Shown: piece after piece, positions 7,800-15,885 of the stretch
Layout of the letters: every line of letters begins with the position of its first letter
Position numbering within the stretch: the stretch's first letter is position 1
Source: ZC4RG30 sp035556135
GTDB taxonomy: Bacteria; Pseudomonadota; Gammaproteobacteria; Steroidobacterales; Steroidobacteraceae
Reading direction: 5' to 3'
DNA: 64,000 nt
NCBI GenBank assembly: GCA_035556135.1
Contig: DATMFO010000004.1
Span: 124,001 to 188,000, forward strand
Translations under genes and position numbers: made by a program
The notes under the pieces: generated by a model
What the model was told of the DNA's origin: nothing
What the model saw: the letters and a program-made list of their open reading frames with translations, nothing else
Database searches by the model: none

Positions 7800-8768
7800 T
7801 CAGCTCCTCGCGACCACGGCCTGGTCGATGGCGCCGAAGGGGGAGCTGCCGTCCGGCAGCCGGGCCTCCATGCGCACGCGATCGCCGAAGGACATGAACG
7901 GTGTCTGCGGCTTGCCGCTGGCGATGATCTCGATGGCGCGACGCTCGGCAATGCAGCTGGAACCCACCCGCGCATATTCGCGGTTGGACACAGTGCCCGA
8001 GCCGATGATGGTTCCGGCCACGAGGTTGCGGGTGGCTGCCGCATGCGCCACGAGTTCGTGGAAACCCACCGCCATCTCGCGTCCATTGGCGCTGCCGAAG
8101 CGCTGGCCGTTCCAGTCGATGGCGAGGTCAAGGCATACGCGGCCGTCCTGCCAGGCGTCGCCCAGTGCGTCCGGCGTCACCGCGAAGGGCGCCATCGCAC
8201 AGGCCGGCTTGGCCTGCACGAAGCCGAAGCCGGTCTTCTTCTCCGCCAGCGCCAGCGCCCGCAGCGACCAGTCGTTGATCTGCACCACCAGGCGGATGTG
8301 GGCCATGGCATCGGCTGCGCTGGTGCCCATGGGCACGGCATCGACCACCACACCGAATTCGCCTTCGAAGTCGATGCCCAGGGCCGCGTCGGGAAAGGGC
8401 ACCGGGTCTTCCGGGCCGTAGAAACAGTCGGACATGCCCTGGTACATCAGCGGCTTGTCGGTCTCGATGGGAGGCGCGTTGAAGGCCACCTCCATCAGCT
8501 CGCCATGCACCGGAAAAGCCGAGCCATCCAGCCACTGCCAGCTGCGCGGCAGCGGGGCGCGCAGGTCATGCGGATCAAGCGCGAGCCCTTCGCCCGCCGC
8601 GAGGCGCGCAGCCAGTGCCCGCAGGGCCGGCTCGGCGATCTCCCAGCGTTCGATGGCGGCCAGCAGGTTGGGCCAGCGTGGCCCGGCAGGCAGGCAGCGT
8701 GTGCCGTCGCGCGACACCACCAGCAGTTCGCCGTCAGGAGTGCCCTGGGCGCGGGTTGCCAGTTTCAT
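7800..8768 (-). CDS. Fumarylacetoacetate hydrolase family protein
   Basis: This 322-residue FAH-superfamily enzyme hydrolyses C-C bonds (or tautomerises/hydrates) in acylpyruvate-type intermediates of aromatic degradation, using Mg2+ or Ca2+. The metal ligands appear in the family context DFEGEFGVVV (Glu-x-Glu), with the later conserved VQINDWSLR and GSGTVSN segments. The ATG at 8768 is used because its ATGA overlaps the cupin stop codon, so translation is probably coupled. It is followed by the tannase gene. I infer it acts late in the ring-cleavage pathway encoded upstream; the exact substrate is not decidable. Confidence 0.85.
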   Translation of the reverse strand: MKLATRAQGTPDGELLVVSRDGTRCLPAGPRWPNLLAAIERWEIAEPALRALAARLAAGEGLALDPHDLRAPLPRSWQWLDGSAFPVHGELMEVAFNAPPIETDKPLMYQGMSDCFYGPEDPVPFPDAALGIDFEGEFGVVVDAVPMGTSAADAMAHIRLVVQINDWSLRALALAEKKTGFGFVQAKPACAMAPFAVTPDALGDAWQDGRVCLDLAIDWNGQRFGSANGREMAVGFHELVAHAAATRNLVAGTIIGSGTVSNREYARVGSSCIAERRAIEIIASGKPQTPFMSFGDRVRMEARLPDGSSPFGAIDQAVVARS

Positions 8769-9331
8769 TCCAGGTGGTACTCCCCGTCGATGAGCACGAA
8801 GGCGATGCGGCAATGCCGGCCGGAGCGGTTTGCCCAGCCATGGCTGGTGCCGCGCTGGACGACAATGTCACCCGCGCGCACCACAGTCTCGCCGACGTCC
8901 ATGATCAGCGTGATCTCGCCCTCGAGCACGATGCCGTAGTCGACGGTTTCGGTGCGATGCATGAAGGCATGACGCGCGCTGCCACTGGCCTGTGCCTGCG
9001 CCGGCGCATCCGCCGCGGCCACTTCAGCGAAATGCGCCTTGATCTGTTCGGGCGTCAGGGACTCGAAGCTGGCGTCGTCGGGCGGGATGTCGAGCACGCG
9101 GATGCGCGTACCGCGCCTGGGTGGCGCCAGCTGGATGCCTTCCTCCGGCGGCTCGCCCGAATCGCGGTCGATGGGTGCGGGTGTCGCGCGCGTGTTCCAT
9201 ACTTCGAAGAACAGCGGTCCATGCTCGCCACCAATGCGCTGCACGCGTGGCACGGCGCGGTCTTCCTGGATGATGGCGCGCCCTTCCCGGTCATGCCCGG
9301 TAACCACACGCCGCACAGGTGCTTCCTTCAT
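8765..9331 (-). CDS. Cupin-domain protein
   Basis: This 188-residue protein has one cupin barrel in the C-terminal half. The metal-binding histidines lie in the HAFMHRTETVDYGIVLEGE region (motif 1) and in GDIVVQRGTSHGWAN (motif 2). It is too short to be a classic two-cupin gentisate dioxygenase. Many small cupins next to ring-cleavage genes bind pathway intermediates or act as isomerases or decarboxylases, so the role here is uncertain. The stop overlaps the next gene's ATG. The start at 9331 lies 9 bases after the hydrolase stop. Confidence 0.75.
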   Translation of the reverse strand: MKEAPVRRVVTGHDREGRAIIQEDRAVPRVQRIGGEHGPLFFEVWNTRATPAPIDRDSGEPPEEGIQLAPPRRGTRIRVLDIPPDDASFESLTPEQIKAHFAEVAAADAPAQAQASGSARHAFMHRTETVDYGIVLEGEITLIMDVGETVVRAGDIVVQRGTSHGWANRSGRHCRIAFVLIDGEYHLE

Positions 9332-9340
9332 CGCTGCTCC

Positions 9341-10498
9341 TCAGCCAGTGTGGCCGCCGAGCTGGTCAGCAAACCAGTCGGCGATGTAGTCGCGCGCGAA
9401 GGCCATGTTGTCCGCGCCGACATGCTCCACCCCACCCTCTCGCGCAGTGAAGATCTTCAGCTCGCGCTGCGGGCTGTTCACCAGCTGCGCATAGGTCTGG
9501 TGGGCGTAATCCAGGGGAATCTGCCGGTCCTTCTCGCCATGCGTGACCAGGAAGGGCACGCGGATGCGGTGCAGGTGGCCCTCGAGGGTCATCTCCTTCG
9601 CACGCTCGAGGAACTGCGCCATGTCGGCGGCACCGAAGGTCCAGCGCACATGCGCCCAGTAGTGCGGCACGGGGTTCTCACCCTCGCGCTGCAGGCGCCG
9701 CTGCTGCACCTCGGCCCAGTTGTGGTTCGCGCCCCAGACGGCGCCAGCCGCGAAACGCGGCTCGTAGGCCACCGCACGCGGCGCGAAGTGGCCGCCGAGG
9801 GAAATGCCCGTCATGCCGATGCGCGCGGCATCGACGTCATCGCGCGGCTGCAGCCAGTCCACGGCCCTGGAGGCCCAGCTCTCCGCATGCGGATCCACCG
9901 GCAGGTTCTGCAGGCGCAGCGCCTCGCCGGTGCCGGGCTGGTCCACGCACAGCGTGGAGACGCCGCGACGCGCCAGCGCTTCGGGCAGGCGCGACCAGTA
10001 GAGCAGCTCCTTGCAGCTGTCGAGGCCATTGCAATAGACCACCACCGGCTTGCGGCCGGCACCTGGCGCACGCGTGTACAGCGCGGGCATCGTGCCCTTG
10101 TCGAGCGGAATCTCCACCCGCACGCGGTTCAGCTGGCCCAGAGTGGTGGACTTGTCGAACTGTGCCCGCGCGCGCGCATAGGTGGCTTCGCGACCGGGCG
10201 ATCCCTGCGCCTGCATGCGTTCGGCCACCAGCAGGTACAGCGCGGCGCGCTCCAGCTTGGCGGAGGCGGAGAATCCGCGGCCGCGCTCCTCGTCTTCCTG
10301 CGCCAGGCCGATCAGCCGATCGGCCACCGCAACCCACTGCGCCATGAACTGCGGCGTGCCTGCATCGGCGCCGCTGGCCGACGCGTCGCGGATCGGCTGG
10401 CACATGTCGATGATCTCGCCGATCTGGCCGCCGCTCTCGATGGCCATCGCCACCGAGAGGTTCCAGATGTAGTTCGGGAAGTACTCGAACAGGGCCAT
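9341..10498 (-). CDS. Alpha/beta hydrolase of the dihydropseudooxynicotine-hydrolase type
   Basis: This 385-residue hydrolase has a helical N-terminal cap (about residues 1-130) before the alpha/beta core. The core has the nucleophile motif GISLGG, an acid in GEKDRQIP and a His in GGVEHVG. This layout matches the FrsA/DUF1100-like and 2,6-dihydroxypseudooxynicotine hydrolase group, some of which break C-C bonds. Between an extradiol dioxygenase and a cupin/FAH pair it plausibly hydrolyses the ring-fission product. The ATG at 10498 starts the family-like MALFEYFPNY; the upstream frame extension is not coding in character. It lies 4 bases after the dioxygenase stop. Confidence 0.78.
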   Translation of the reverse strand: MALFEYFPNYIWNLSVAMAIESGGQIGEIIDMCQPIRDASASGADAGTPQFMAQWVAVADRLIGLAQEDEERGRGFSASAKLERAALYLLVAERMQAQGSPGREATYARARAQFDKSTTLGQLNRVRVEIPLDKGTMPALYTRAPGAGRKPVVVYCNGLDSCKELLYWSRLPEALARRGVSTLCVDQPGTGEALRLQNLPVDPHAESWASRAVDWLQPRDDVDAARIGMTGISLGGHFAPRAVAYEPRFAAGAVWGANHNWAEVQQRRLQREGENPVPHYWAHVRWTFGAADMAQFLERAKEMTLEGHLHRIRVPFLVTHGEKDRQIPLDYAHQTYAQLVNSPQRELKIFTAREGGVEHVGADNMAFARDYIADWFADQLGGHTG

Positions 10499-10502
10499 GG
10501 CG

Positions 10503-11405
10503 TCAGACCGAAGATGGCTGGAACAGCCGCGGATCCGGCGAGGGATGCGGCATGGTCTGCGGCCCGCCCACGCCACTGCCCCACTGGTCCATCACGCCAG
10601 GACCCGGCTGGTACACGCGGTCCTTGTGGTTCTCGAAGTCCACCTCTTCGAGCTCGGCCGTGTATTCCACGGCAAAGCCGCCGGGCGTCACGAAGTAGCT
10701 GAAGGTGTTGTCGCCGGCCAGGTGACGGCCGGGTCCCCAGCGCAGGTCGACGCCCACCTTCTTCAGCCGCCCGACGCCACACATCATGCCGTCCACGCCG
10801 TGCATGTCGTAGGCGACATGGTTGAGGCAGGCCGGTCCGGGCAGGATGGCCACGCGATGGTGCGCGCTATTGCAGCGCAGGAAGCACATGAACTCCCCCA
10901 GCCAGTCGCTCACGCGGAAGCCGAGCACGCTGGTGAAGAATTCCACTGCCTGTGCCTGCTTCGGTGAATGCAGCACGATGTGGCTGATGCGCACGGGAAT
11001 GCCCTCGTTGCGCTCCACGGCGCGGGCCGGCACGCGCGCCACGTCGCTGGAGATTTCGAAGGGCAGTCCGTCGGGACTGAAGAAACGGAATCCATAACCA
11101 CCGCCCGGGCCGGTGAGCGCACGGGCCTCATGGATGAGGCGGCAGTTGGCGGCCACCACACGGGCCTGCAGCGCGTCGACGTCCGCGCGACTGCCAGCAG
11201 CCAGCGCGATCACGTCCAGGTGATTTGCATCGGAGCGCCGCAGCCGCACCACGAAGGGCTCATCGTGCCCCTGCGCACGGAACCACGCCATCTCGCCCTG
11301 GGCGGCCACCTGCTCAAGTCCCCACTTGGTGCCGTAGAACTCACTCTCGGCATCGAACTCCGTCACGCCGTAGCCCACGTGGCGGATCTCGGTCACACGG
11401 CTCAT
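10503..11405 (-). CDS. Two-domain VOC extradiol dioxygenase
   Basis: This 300-residue type I extradiol ring-cleavage dioxygenase resembles BphC. Two vicinal-oxygen-chelate modules are visible, MSRVTEIRHVGYGV at the start and RISHIVLHSP for the catalytic module. The Fe(II)/Mn(II) ligands fall where expected: His in ISHIVLH, His in LNHVAYDM and Glu in GFAVEYTAE. The catalytic set is therefore intact. It opens a catechol-type ring next to the hydroxyls (meta-cleavage). The start at 11405 gives the family N-terminus. It lies 13 bases after the monooxygenase stop, in the same operon. The substrate is unknown. Confidence 0.82.
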   Translation of the reverse strand: MSRVTEIRHVGYGVTEFDAESEFYGTKWGLEQVAAQGEMAWFRAQGHDEPFVVRLRRSDANHLDVIALAAGSRADVDALQARVVAANCRLIHEARALTGPGGGYGFRFFSPDGLPFEISSDVARVPARAVERNEGIPVRISHIVLHSPKQAQAVEFFTSVLGFRVSDWLGEFMCFLRCNSAHHRVAILPGPACLNHVAYDMHGVDGMMCGVGRLKKVGVDLRWGPGRHLAGDNTFSYFVTPGGFAVEYTAELEEVDFENHKDRVYQPGPGVMDQWGSGVGGPQTMPHPSPDPRLFQPSSV

Positions 11406-11418
11406 GTTGCTCTCCTGC

Positions 11419-12534
11419 TCAGATCGGCTGTGCCGTCTGGTTGAACATCTCGGAGGTGGCACGCGCGTTGTCCACCGGCGGACCCTTGCCCAGCTGCCCG
11501 AGGCAGATGGCAAGGCTGGCGCGCACGATCCAGGCGCAGCGCTCGAAGCGCCGTGCACGATAGGCGCTCAGCGCGGACTCCATGTCGCCGTGTTTTGCCA
11601 GCTCGTCGGCCAGCACCAGGCTGTCCTCGATGGCCATGCCGGCGCCCTGTCCCAGGTGCGGAGTGGTGGTGTGCGCGGCGTCGCCCAGCAGCACCACGCG
11701 CCCCCGATGCCAGGGGCCTTCCAGCAGCAGCCAGTCCAGCGGCCGGTACACGACTTCCGCATCGTCGGCGATGCCGTCGGCCAGTGCGCGGATGGCCGGC
11801 GCGCAGCGTTCGGTGCGCGCACGCATCTGGGCGGCCAGGCCTGCGGTCGGGTAATGCGGCCGGTCAGGTTCCGGTGTCGTCAGGTACAGGTACATCAGCT
11901 GCTGGCTGATGGGCACCAGTCCCGCACCGATGGGACCGTTGTAGGCCTGCAGTGTGGTCACATCATCCGGCCGCGGCAGGTTGTAGCGCCACACCGCCTG
12001 CCCGGTGAATGCCGGCGGCGCCACCTCGGGAAACAGCCAGGCACGCGTGGCCGAATAGGCACCGTCGGCACCCACCACCAGGTCGTAGGTGGCGCGCGAC
12101 CCGTCGGAAAAACCCACCTCGGCACGGCCGCCGCCATTGTCGATGCTGGTGGCAGTGACGCCCAGGCGCACCGTTGCGCCGGCCGCAATCGCGTTGTCTC
12201 CCAGCACCTTCTGCAAGGTACGGCGGCTGATGCCGAGGTTGGCTGGACGGTCGGGCAGCAGCCGGTGCGATGGCACACGTGCCACCTTCATCCCGTTGGG
12301 GGCGAACACCTCCACCGCATCAAAACCGAAACCGCCGCCGATGTACTGGTCGAGCACGCCCAGCTGGCCGGCCGCGCGCAGCACATTGCCCTGCTGGATG
12401 ATGCCCACCCCGTAGACGGACCAGGCCGGATCCTTTTCTATGATGTGTACGGCAAAGCCGCGCTGGCGCAGCGCGATGGCTGCCGTCAGTCCGCCGATCC
12501 CCCCGCCGATGACGAGGATGGACAAGTCACGCAT
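11419..12534 (-). CDS. FAD-dependent aromatic monooxygenase
   Basis: This 371-residue group A flavin hydroxylase is of the salicylate/UbiH-like type. It uses NAD(P)H and O2 to add a hydroxyl to an aromatic ring. The three FAD/NADPH motifs are present: VIGGGIGGL (about residues 8-16), VVGADGAYSATR (the DG motif) and LLGDAAHTTTPHLGQGAGMA (the GD motif). Being first after the regulator and before the extradiol dioxygenase, it probably makes the diol that the dioxygenase opens. The start at 12534 was chosen because the Rossmann strand begins at residue 4; the upstream extension is not coding. Confidence 0.85.
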   Translation of the reverse strand: MRDLSILVIGGGIGGLTAAIALRQRGFAVHIIEKDPAWSVYGVGIIQQGNVLRAAGQLGVLDQYIGGGFGFDAVEVFAPNGMKVARVPSHRLLPDRPANLGISRRTLQKVLGDNAIAAGATVRLGVTATSIDNGGGRAEVGFSDGSRATYDLVVGADGAYSATRAWLFPEVAPPAFTGQAVWRYNLPRPDDVTTLQAYNGPIGAGLVPISQQLMYLYLTTPEPDRPHYPTAGLAAQMRARTERCAPAIRALADGIADDAEVVYRPLDWLLLEGPWHRGRVVLLGDAAHTTTPHLGQGAGMAIEDSLVLADELAKHGDMESALSAYRARRFERCAWIVRASLAICLGQLGKGPPVDNARATSEMFNQTAQPI

Positions 12535-12628
12535 TGCGTCTTCCAAAGCCTGCTGGAACCGCGCAGCATAGGCGCAGAGCCTGTCCGGAGTACAAGCAAT
12601 TAAACGGATTGGCAGCCATCCACGGGAG
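12535..12628 (-). promoter_or_regulatory. Probable promoter/operator region of the aromatic operon
   Basis: The 94 bases between the LysR gene and the monooxygenase are relatively AT-rich in the middle (TTTAATTGCTTGTACT on the minus strand). They hold a possible -10 TATGCT about 19 bases after TTGTAC. A LysR regulator commonly acts from such a site. No clear T-N11-A palindrome could be fixed by eye. Confidence 0.3.
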
Positions 12629-13540
12629 TTATGACGGCACTTCGGCAGCTGCCGCACGCAACTCCCGGCGCAGCCAGAGCAGGCCCTCGTCGGCCTCGCG
12701 CGTCCGGTGGTACTGGATCATCTCCCGCATCACCGGGAAATCGAATGGAACCGGGGCCAGCGCCAGCGGGAACTGCATGGCCAGCAGCCGCGCCAGCTGC
12801 GCGTGCATCACCGCGATGCGCGGGGTGCCGCAGATCAGCCAGGGCACGAGCGTGAATGCGCCGCAGGTCAACTCGATGCGGCGGGGGCTGCCCATGCGTT
12901 CCAGTTGTCGGTCCGCAAAAGAGGGTGTGCGGTTGCTGCCCACGTGCACGGCGACGTGGCCGAGTGAGTTGAAATCCGCCTCGCTGAGGCCGCCGGCCAG
13001 TGCTGGGTTATCCCTCCATCCCAACACCAGCTGCGGTTCCTCGCAGAGGAACTCGGCCGGCTGGTCCGGATCCATGAAATCCTCGGGCGTGATGATGAGG
13101 TCCGCCTGACCTTCCATCACCAGCTGCGCAGCTTCCTCGCTGGGCAGCATGATCTCCAGCCGGATGCGCGGCGCCGTCCCGGCCAGTCGACGGCACAGCG
13201 GGGCGATCACCGAGGCGGTGATGTAATCGGAGGCCACCACGCGGAAGGTGCGCTGCGTGCTGGCCGCATCAAAGGTTGCCGCGCGCGTGAGCAGCGCGTT
13301 GAGGTCGGCGAGGAACTGGCGCACCGGCCCGGCCATGGCCTGCGCCTGCGCCGTGGGATGCATCACCTTGCCCTGCACCACCAGGATGTCGTCCTGGAAA
13401 TACTCGCGCAGGCGGCTCAGCGCCGCGCTCATCGCCGGCTGGCTGATGTTCAGCCGCCGCGCGGCACGCGTGACATTGCGCTCCTCGAGCAGCACTTGCA
13501 GGGCCAGCAGCAGGTTCAGGTCCAGGCCGTTGAAACGCAT
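12629..13540 (-). CDS. LysR-family transcriptional regulator (NahR/NodD-like)
   Basis: This 303-residue LysR-type regulator has the N-terminal winged helix (MRFNGLDLNLLLALQVLLEE then NVTRAARRLNISQPAMS, about residues 1-60). A long linker helix and two effector-binding subdomains follow. The start DLNLLLAL and the QVLLEERNVTRAA pattern are those of the NahR/NodD branch, which responds to small aromatic inducers. It lies directly upstream of, and on the same strand as, the aromatic operon, so it is the likely activator. AAGGA sits about 5 bases before the ATG. It follows the SRAP gene by only 15 bases, so readthrough from that gene is possible. Confidence 0.88.
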   Translation of the reverse strand: MRFNGLDLNLLLALQVLLEERNVTRAARRLNISQPAMSAALSRLREYFQDDILVVQGKVMHPTAQAQAMAGPVRQFLADLNALLTRAATFDAASTQRTFRVVASDYITASVIAPLCRRLAGTAPRIRLEIMLPSEEAAQLVMEGQADLIITPEDFMDPDQPAEFLCEEPQLVLGWRDNPALAGGLSEADFNSLGHVAVHVGSNRTPSFADRQLERMGSPRRIELTCGAFTLVPWLICGTPRIAVMHAQLARLLAMQFPLALAPVPFDFPVMREMIQYHRTREADEGLLWLRRELRAAAAEVPS

Positions 13541-13555
13541 TGTTTTCCTTCGGGC

Positions 13556-14485
13556 CTAGGCCGCCAGCTCTTCGTGCTCGTAGTAGGGACGCTCGCGATC
13601 ATCGAGCAGCGCCTGCAGCGCGGCGGCGTCCTGCCCCTTTGGCGCAAGCCAGCGGTCGGCCGCGGCGGCGGAGAGATTCACCGGACAGCGGTCATGGCCG
13701 GCGGCCGCGATCTCGGCCGGTGGCGCATCGGTCACCACCGCGAACGACAGCAGCTTCCTGCCGTCGGCGGGATCAGTCCAGGTGGAATACACGCAGGCGA
13801 TGCGCATCAGCTGTGGCGGCCGCGGCCGGAACTGCAGCACCACATTGCGCCCCTCGCGCTGCACGTTCTCGAAGAAGGACCAGGCCAGCAGCAGTGCATG
13901 CGTGCTGCCGAACTCGCGCCGCCAGAAACGCTCGAGGTTGTCGCGGCGCGCGTTGTAAAGACCGTCGCGTTGCCGGTCGATGCTGGCCGGCTGGTGTGCC
14001 TGCCGGCAGTGGTAGCGCGCCAGGCGCAGCACCCGGCGGCCATCTTCCTCGATCACGATGGGCGCGTAGTGGAAGGGGAAGATGCGATCGTCCAGAGCCG
14101 TGCGCGCCGTGCCCTGGTACAGCGGCAGGCGGCGCAGCGACTGCTCGATCTTCGCCGTGGCGATGCGCTGGTCCTCGGCCGCTTTCTTCGTCGGGCGGCT
14201 GGCCAGGACGCGTTCGGCGTCGGCCAGGCGCCGGCGCTGGCGGAAAATCTCTGCGGTGAGCTTGTCCACCATGGCTGCGTTGCGCCGCGCGATCAGCGCC
14301 TGGATGCGCCGCCCAGCCTCGCTGTCGGGCGCATCGAACCAGCGGTCCACCGCGCGGGCGATGCGCACGGTGCTGTCGGTCGCCGAAAAACCATAGATCT
14401 CGGTGAACTGGTCCAGGTCCATCTCGGCCCCGGTCTCCCGCAGGTAGCGGTGGTAGGCCGATTCGATCTGGCTGCTGTAGCACAT
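13556..14485 (-). CDS. yedK: SRAP (HMCES/YedK) abasic-site DNA-protein crosslinking protein with helical insert
   Basis: SRAP proteins cap abasic sites in single-stranded DNA by a thiazolidine bond to Cys2. Here the chain starts Met-Cys2-Tyr (MCYSSQIES), so the Cys becomes the N-terminal residue after Met removal. The other active-site residues align: Asn178 in YNARRDN, Glu206 in AWSFFEN and His264 in GHDRCPVNL. At 309 residues it is much longer than E. coli YedK (about 220). A charged, probably coiled helix (about residues 56-125) is inserted before the core. The start is fixed by the catalytic Cys2; longer in-frame starts would bury it. It is divergent from a nuclease-XthA-AlkB operon. Confidence 0.85.
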   Translation of the reverse strand: MCYSSQIESAYHRYLRETGAEMDLDQFTEIYGFSATDSTVRIARAVDRWFDAPDSEAGRRIQALIARRNAAMVDKLTAEIFRQRRRLADAERVLASRPTKKAAEDQRIATAKIEQSLRRLPLYQGTARTALDDRIFPFHYAPIVIEEDGRRVLRLARYHCRQAHQPASIDRQRDGLYNARRDNLERFWRREFGSTHALLLAWSFFENVQREGRNVVLQFRPRPPQLMRIACVYSTWTDPADGRKLLSFAVVTDAPPAEIAAAGHDRCPVNLSAAAADRWLAPKGQDAAALQALLDDRERPYYEHEELAA

Positions 14486-14632
14486 CCGGCAAGCTTCGCA
14501 GGGGGCGCGGCCCGCCTCAAGGCGTACCCCGGGGACATGTAGGAAATCCCGCAGCGTCGGGCGTACCGTCATCCGATGTACGCAACCGGGCACGCCGACA
14601 AGACTGGAGACCCCCACCGCCGCGAGAGCGCG

Positions 14633-15079
14633 ATGCCACCCCTGTCCCGGACCGAACTGGCGTACCTGATCCGCGCCCGCCTGCCCAGCCTGATGCTGGA
14701 TGTCTCCGGCATGCCGCCGGCCGGGTTCGCCATCTACACGCTCTCGGATCCGCGCGACCTGAGGCAGGTGCGCTATGTGGGCCAGACGCGCTTGCCGCGC
14801 CGCCGGCTGCTTCAGCACCTCAACTGCGCGCGTCTTTGGCTACCGGACGAGGTGCCCTGGTGGTTCGGCAGCCCCGAACTGCGTCCACTGTACGAGTGGA
14901 TCCGCGCCTTGCACCGGGATGAGTACCGGCTGCCCGCGATGCTGGTTACTGCGTGGACGAGCTCCAGCGCCGAGGCCAGGCTCGCGGAGCGCGAGCTGAT
15001 CATGCAGCACCTGGCGGACCAGCACGAGCTGCTGAACTTCGAGCGCGAGCTGGCGGCCCGGCAATCCCCGCTGTTGTGA
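14633..15079 (+). CDS. GIY-YIG family nuclease
   Basis: This 148-residue small nuclease has the GIY-YIG signature in variant form: FAIYTL (residues 32-37, Ile34-Tyr35), then RYVGQTRLPRRRL with Tyr48-Val-Gly50 and the catalytic-type Arg53. A Glu in EARLAERELI is the likely metal ligand. No second domain is present. The start at 14633 is preferred over 14576 because GAGAG precedes it and the upstream stretch is not conserved-looking. Its stop codon TGA overlaps the GTG start of xthA, so the two are coupled. A role in repair of damaged or structured DNA is inferred from this context. Confidence 0.75.
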   Translation: MPPLSRTELAYLIRARLPSLMLDVSGMPPAGFAIYTLSDPRDLRQVRYVGQTRLPRRRLLQHLNCARLWLPDEVPWWFGSPELRPLYEWIRALHRDEYRLPAMLVTAWTSSSAEARLAERELIMQHLADQHELLNFERELAARQSPLL

Positions 15080-15885
15080 AGATCGCCACGTTCAACATCA
15101 ATGGCATCACGTCGCGGCTTCCGCTGCTGTTGCGCTGGCTGGAACGCGAGCAGCCCGACGTGGCCTGCCTGCAGGAGCTGAAGGCAGCGGACAACCGCTT
15201 TCCTGCCAGCGCATTGCTCGAGGCCGGCTATCACGCCATCTGGCATGGCCAGAGCGCATGGAATGGCGTGGCCATACTGTCGCGGGGCGCACCGCCGGTG
15301 GAGGTGCGGCGAGGTCTGCCCGGTGACGCAACGGACCGCCACAGCCGCTACCTGGAAGCCGCGGTGGAGGGTGTGCTTGTCGCCTGCCTGTACCTGCCCA
15401 ATGGCAACCCACAGCCGGGCCCCAAATTCGACTACAAGCTGGCCTGGTTCGAACGCCTGATCCGGCATGCGCGCGGGCTGTACAAGTCGGGCCATCCGGT
15501 GGTGCTGGCAGGCGACTTCAATGTGGTGCCCACGGACTTCGACATCTACAACCCGAAGTCCTGGCGCAAGGATGCGCTGCTGCAGCCGGAAACCCGCGAG
15601 GCCTATGCAAGGCTGCTGAAGCAGGGCTGGATCGACAGCCTCAGGCACCTGCATCCGGATGCGCAGGTGTTCACCTTCTGGGATTACTTCCGCAACCACT
15701 GGCCGCGCAATGCCGGGTTGCGCATCGACCATCTGCTGCTGAATGCGCAGCTGGCGCCGCGGCTGAAGGCTGCAGGCGTGGATGCCTGGGTGCGCGCGGA
15801 GCCGAAGGCCAGCGACCACGCGCCGGCGTGGATCGAACTGAAGCGTACGCGGGCGCGTGCCGGCAGGAAGGCGGTGCGTCAATGA
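15076..15885 (+). CDS. xthA: Exodeoxyribonuclease III
   Basis: This 269-residue AP endonuclease and 3'-5' exonuclease cleaves DNA at abasic sites and trims 3' blocks. Motifs of the exonuclease III/EEP fold are intact: KIATFNINGI (residues 2-11), CLQELKA with catalytic Glu34, GDFNVVPTDFD, and the C-terminal SDHAP with the catalytic Asp-His. The GTG at 15076 is the start: it gives the family N-terminus VKIATFN and its GTGA overlaps the previous stop. Longer in-frame starts lie inside the nuclease gene. The 3' end overlaps alkB by ATGA. Three repair genes are thus translated in series. Confidence 0.92.
   Translation: MKIATFNINGITSRLPLLLRWLEREQPDVACLQELKAADNRFPASALLEAGYHAIWHGQSAWNGVAILSRGAPPVEVRRGLPGDATDRHSRYLEAAVEGVLVACLYLPNGNPQPGPKFDYKLAWFERLIRHARGLYKSGHPVVLAGDFNVVPTDFDIYNPKSWRKDALLQPETREAYARLLKQGWIDSLRHLHPDAQVFTFWDYFRNHWPRNAGLRIDHLLLNAQLAPRLKAAGVDAWVRAEPKASDHAPAWIELKRTRARAGRKAVRQ

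Noticed and set aside
6504..8939. An 811-codon plus-strand frame across the tannase and FAH genes
   Set aside because: It spans two real minus-strand genes and their junction and has no recognisable domain.
14486..14632. A LexA box in the divergent promoter region of the repair island
   Set aside because: No CTG-N10-CAG was found on reading the region.
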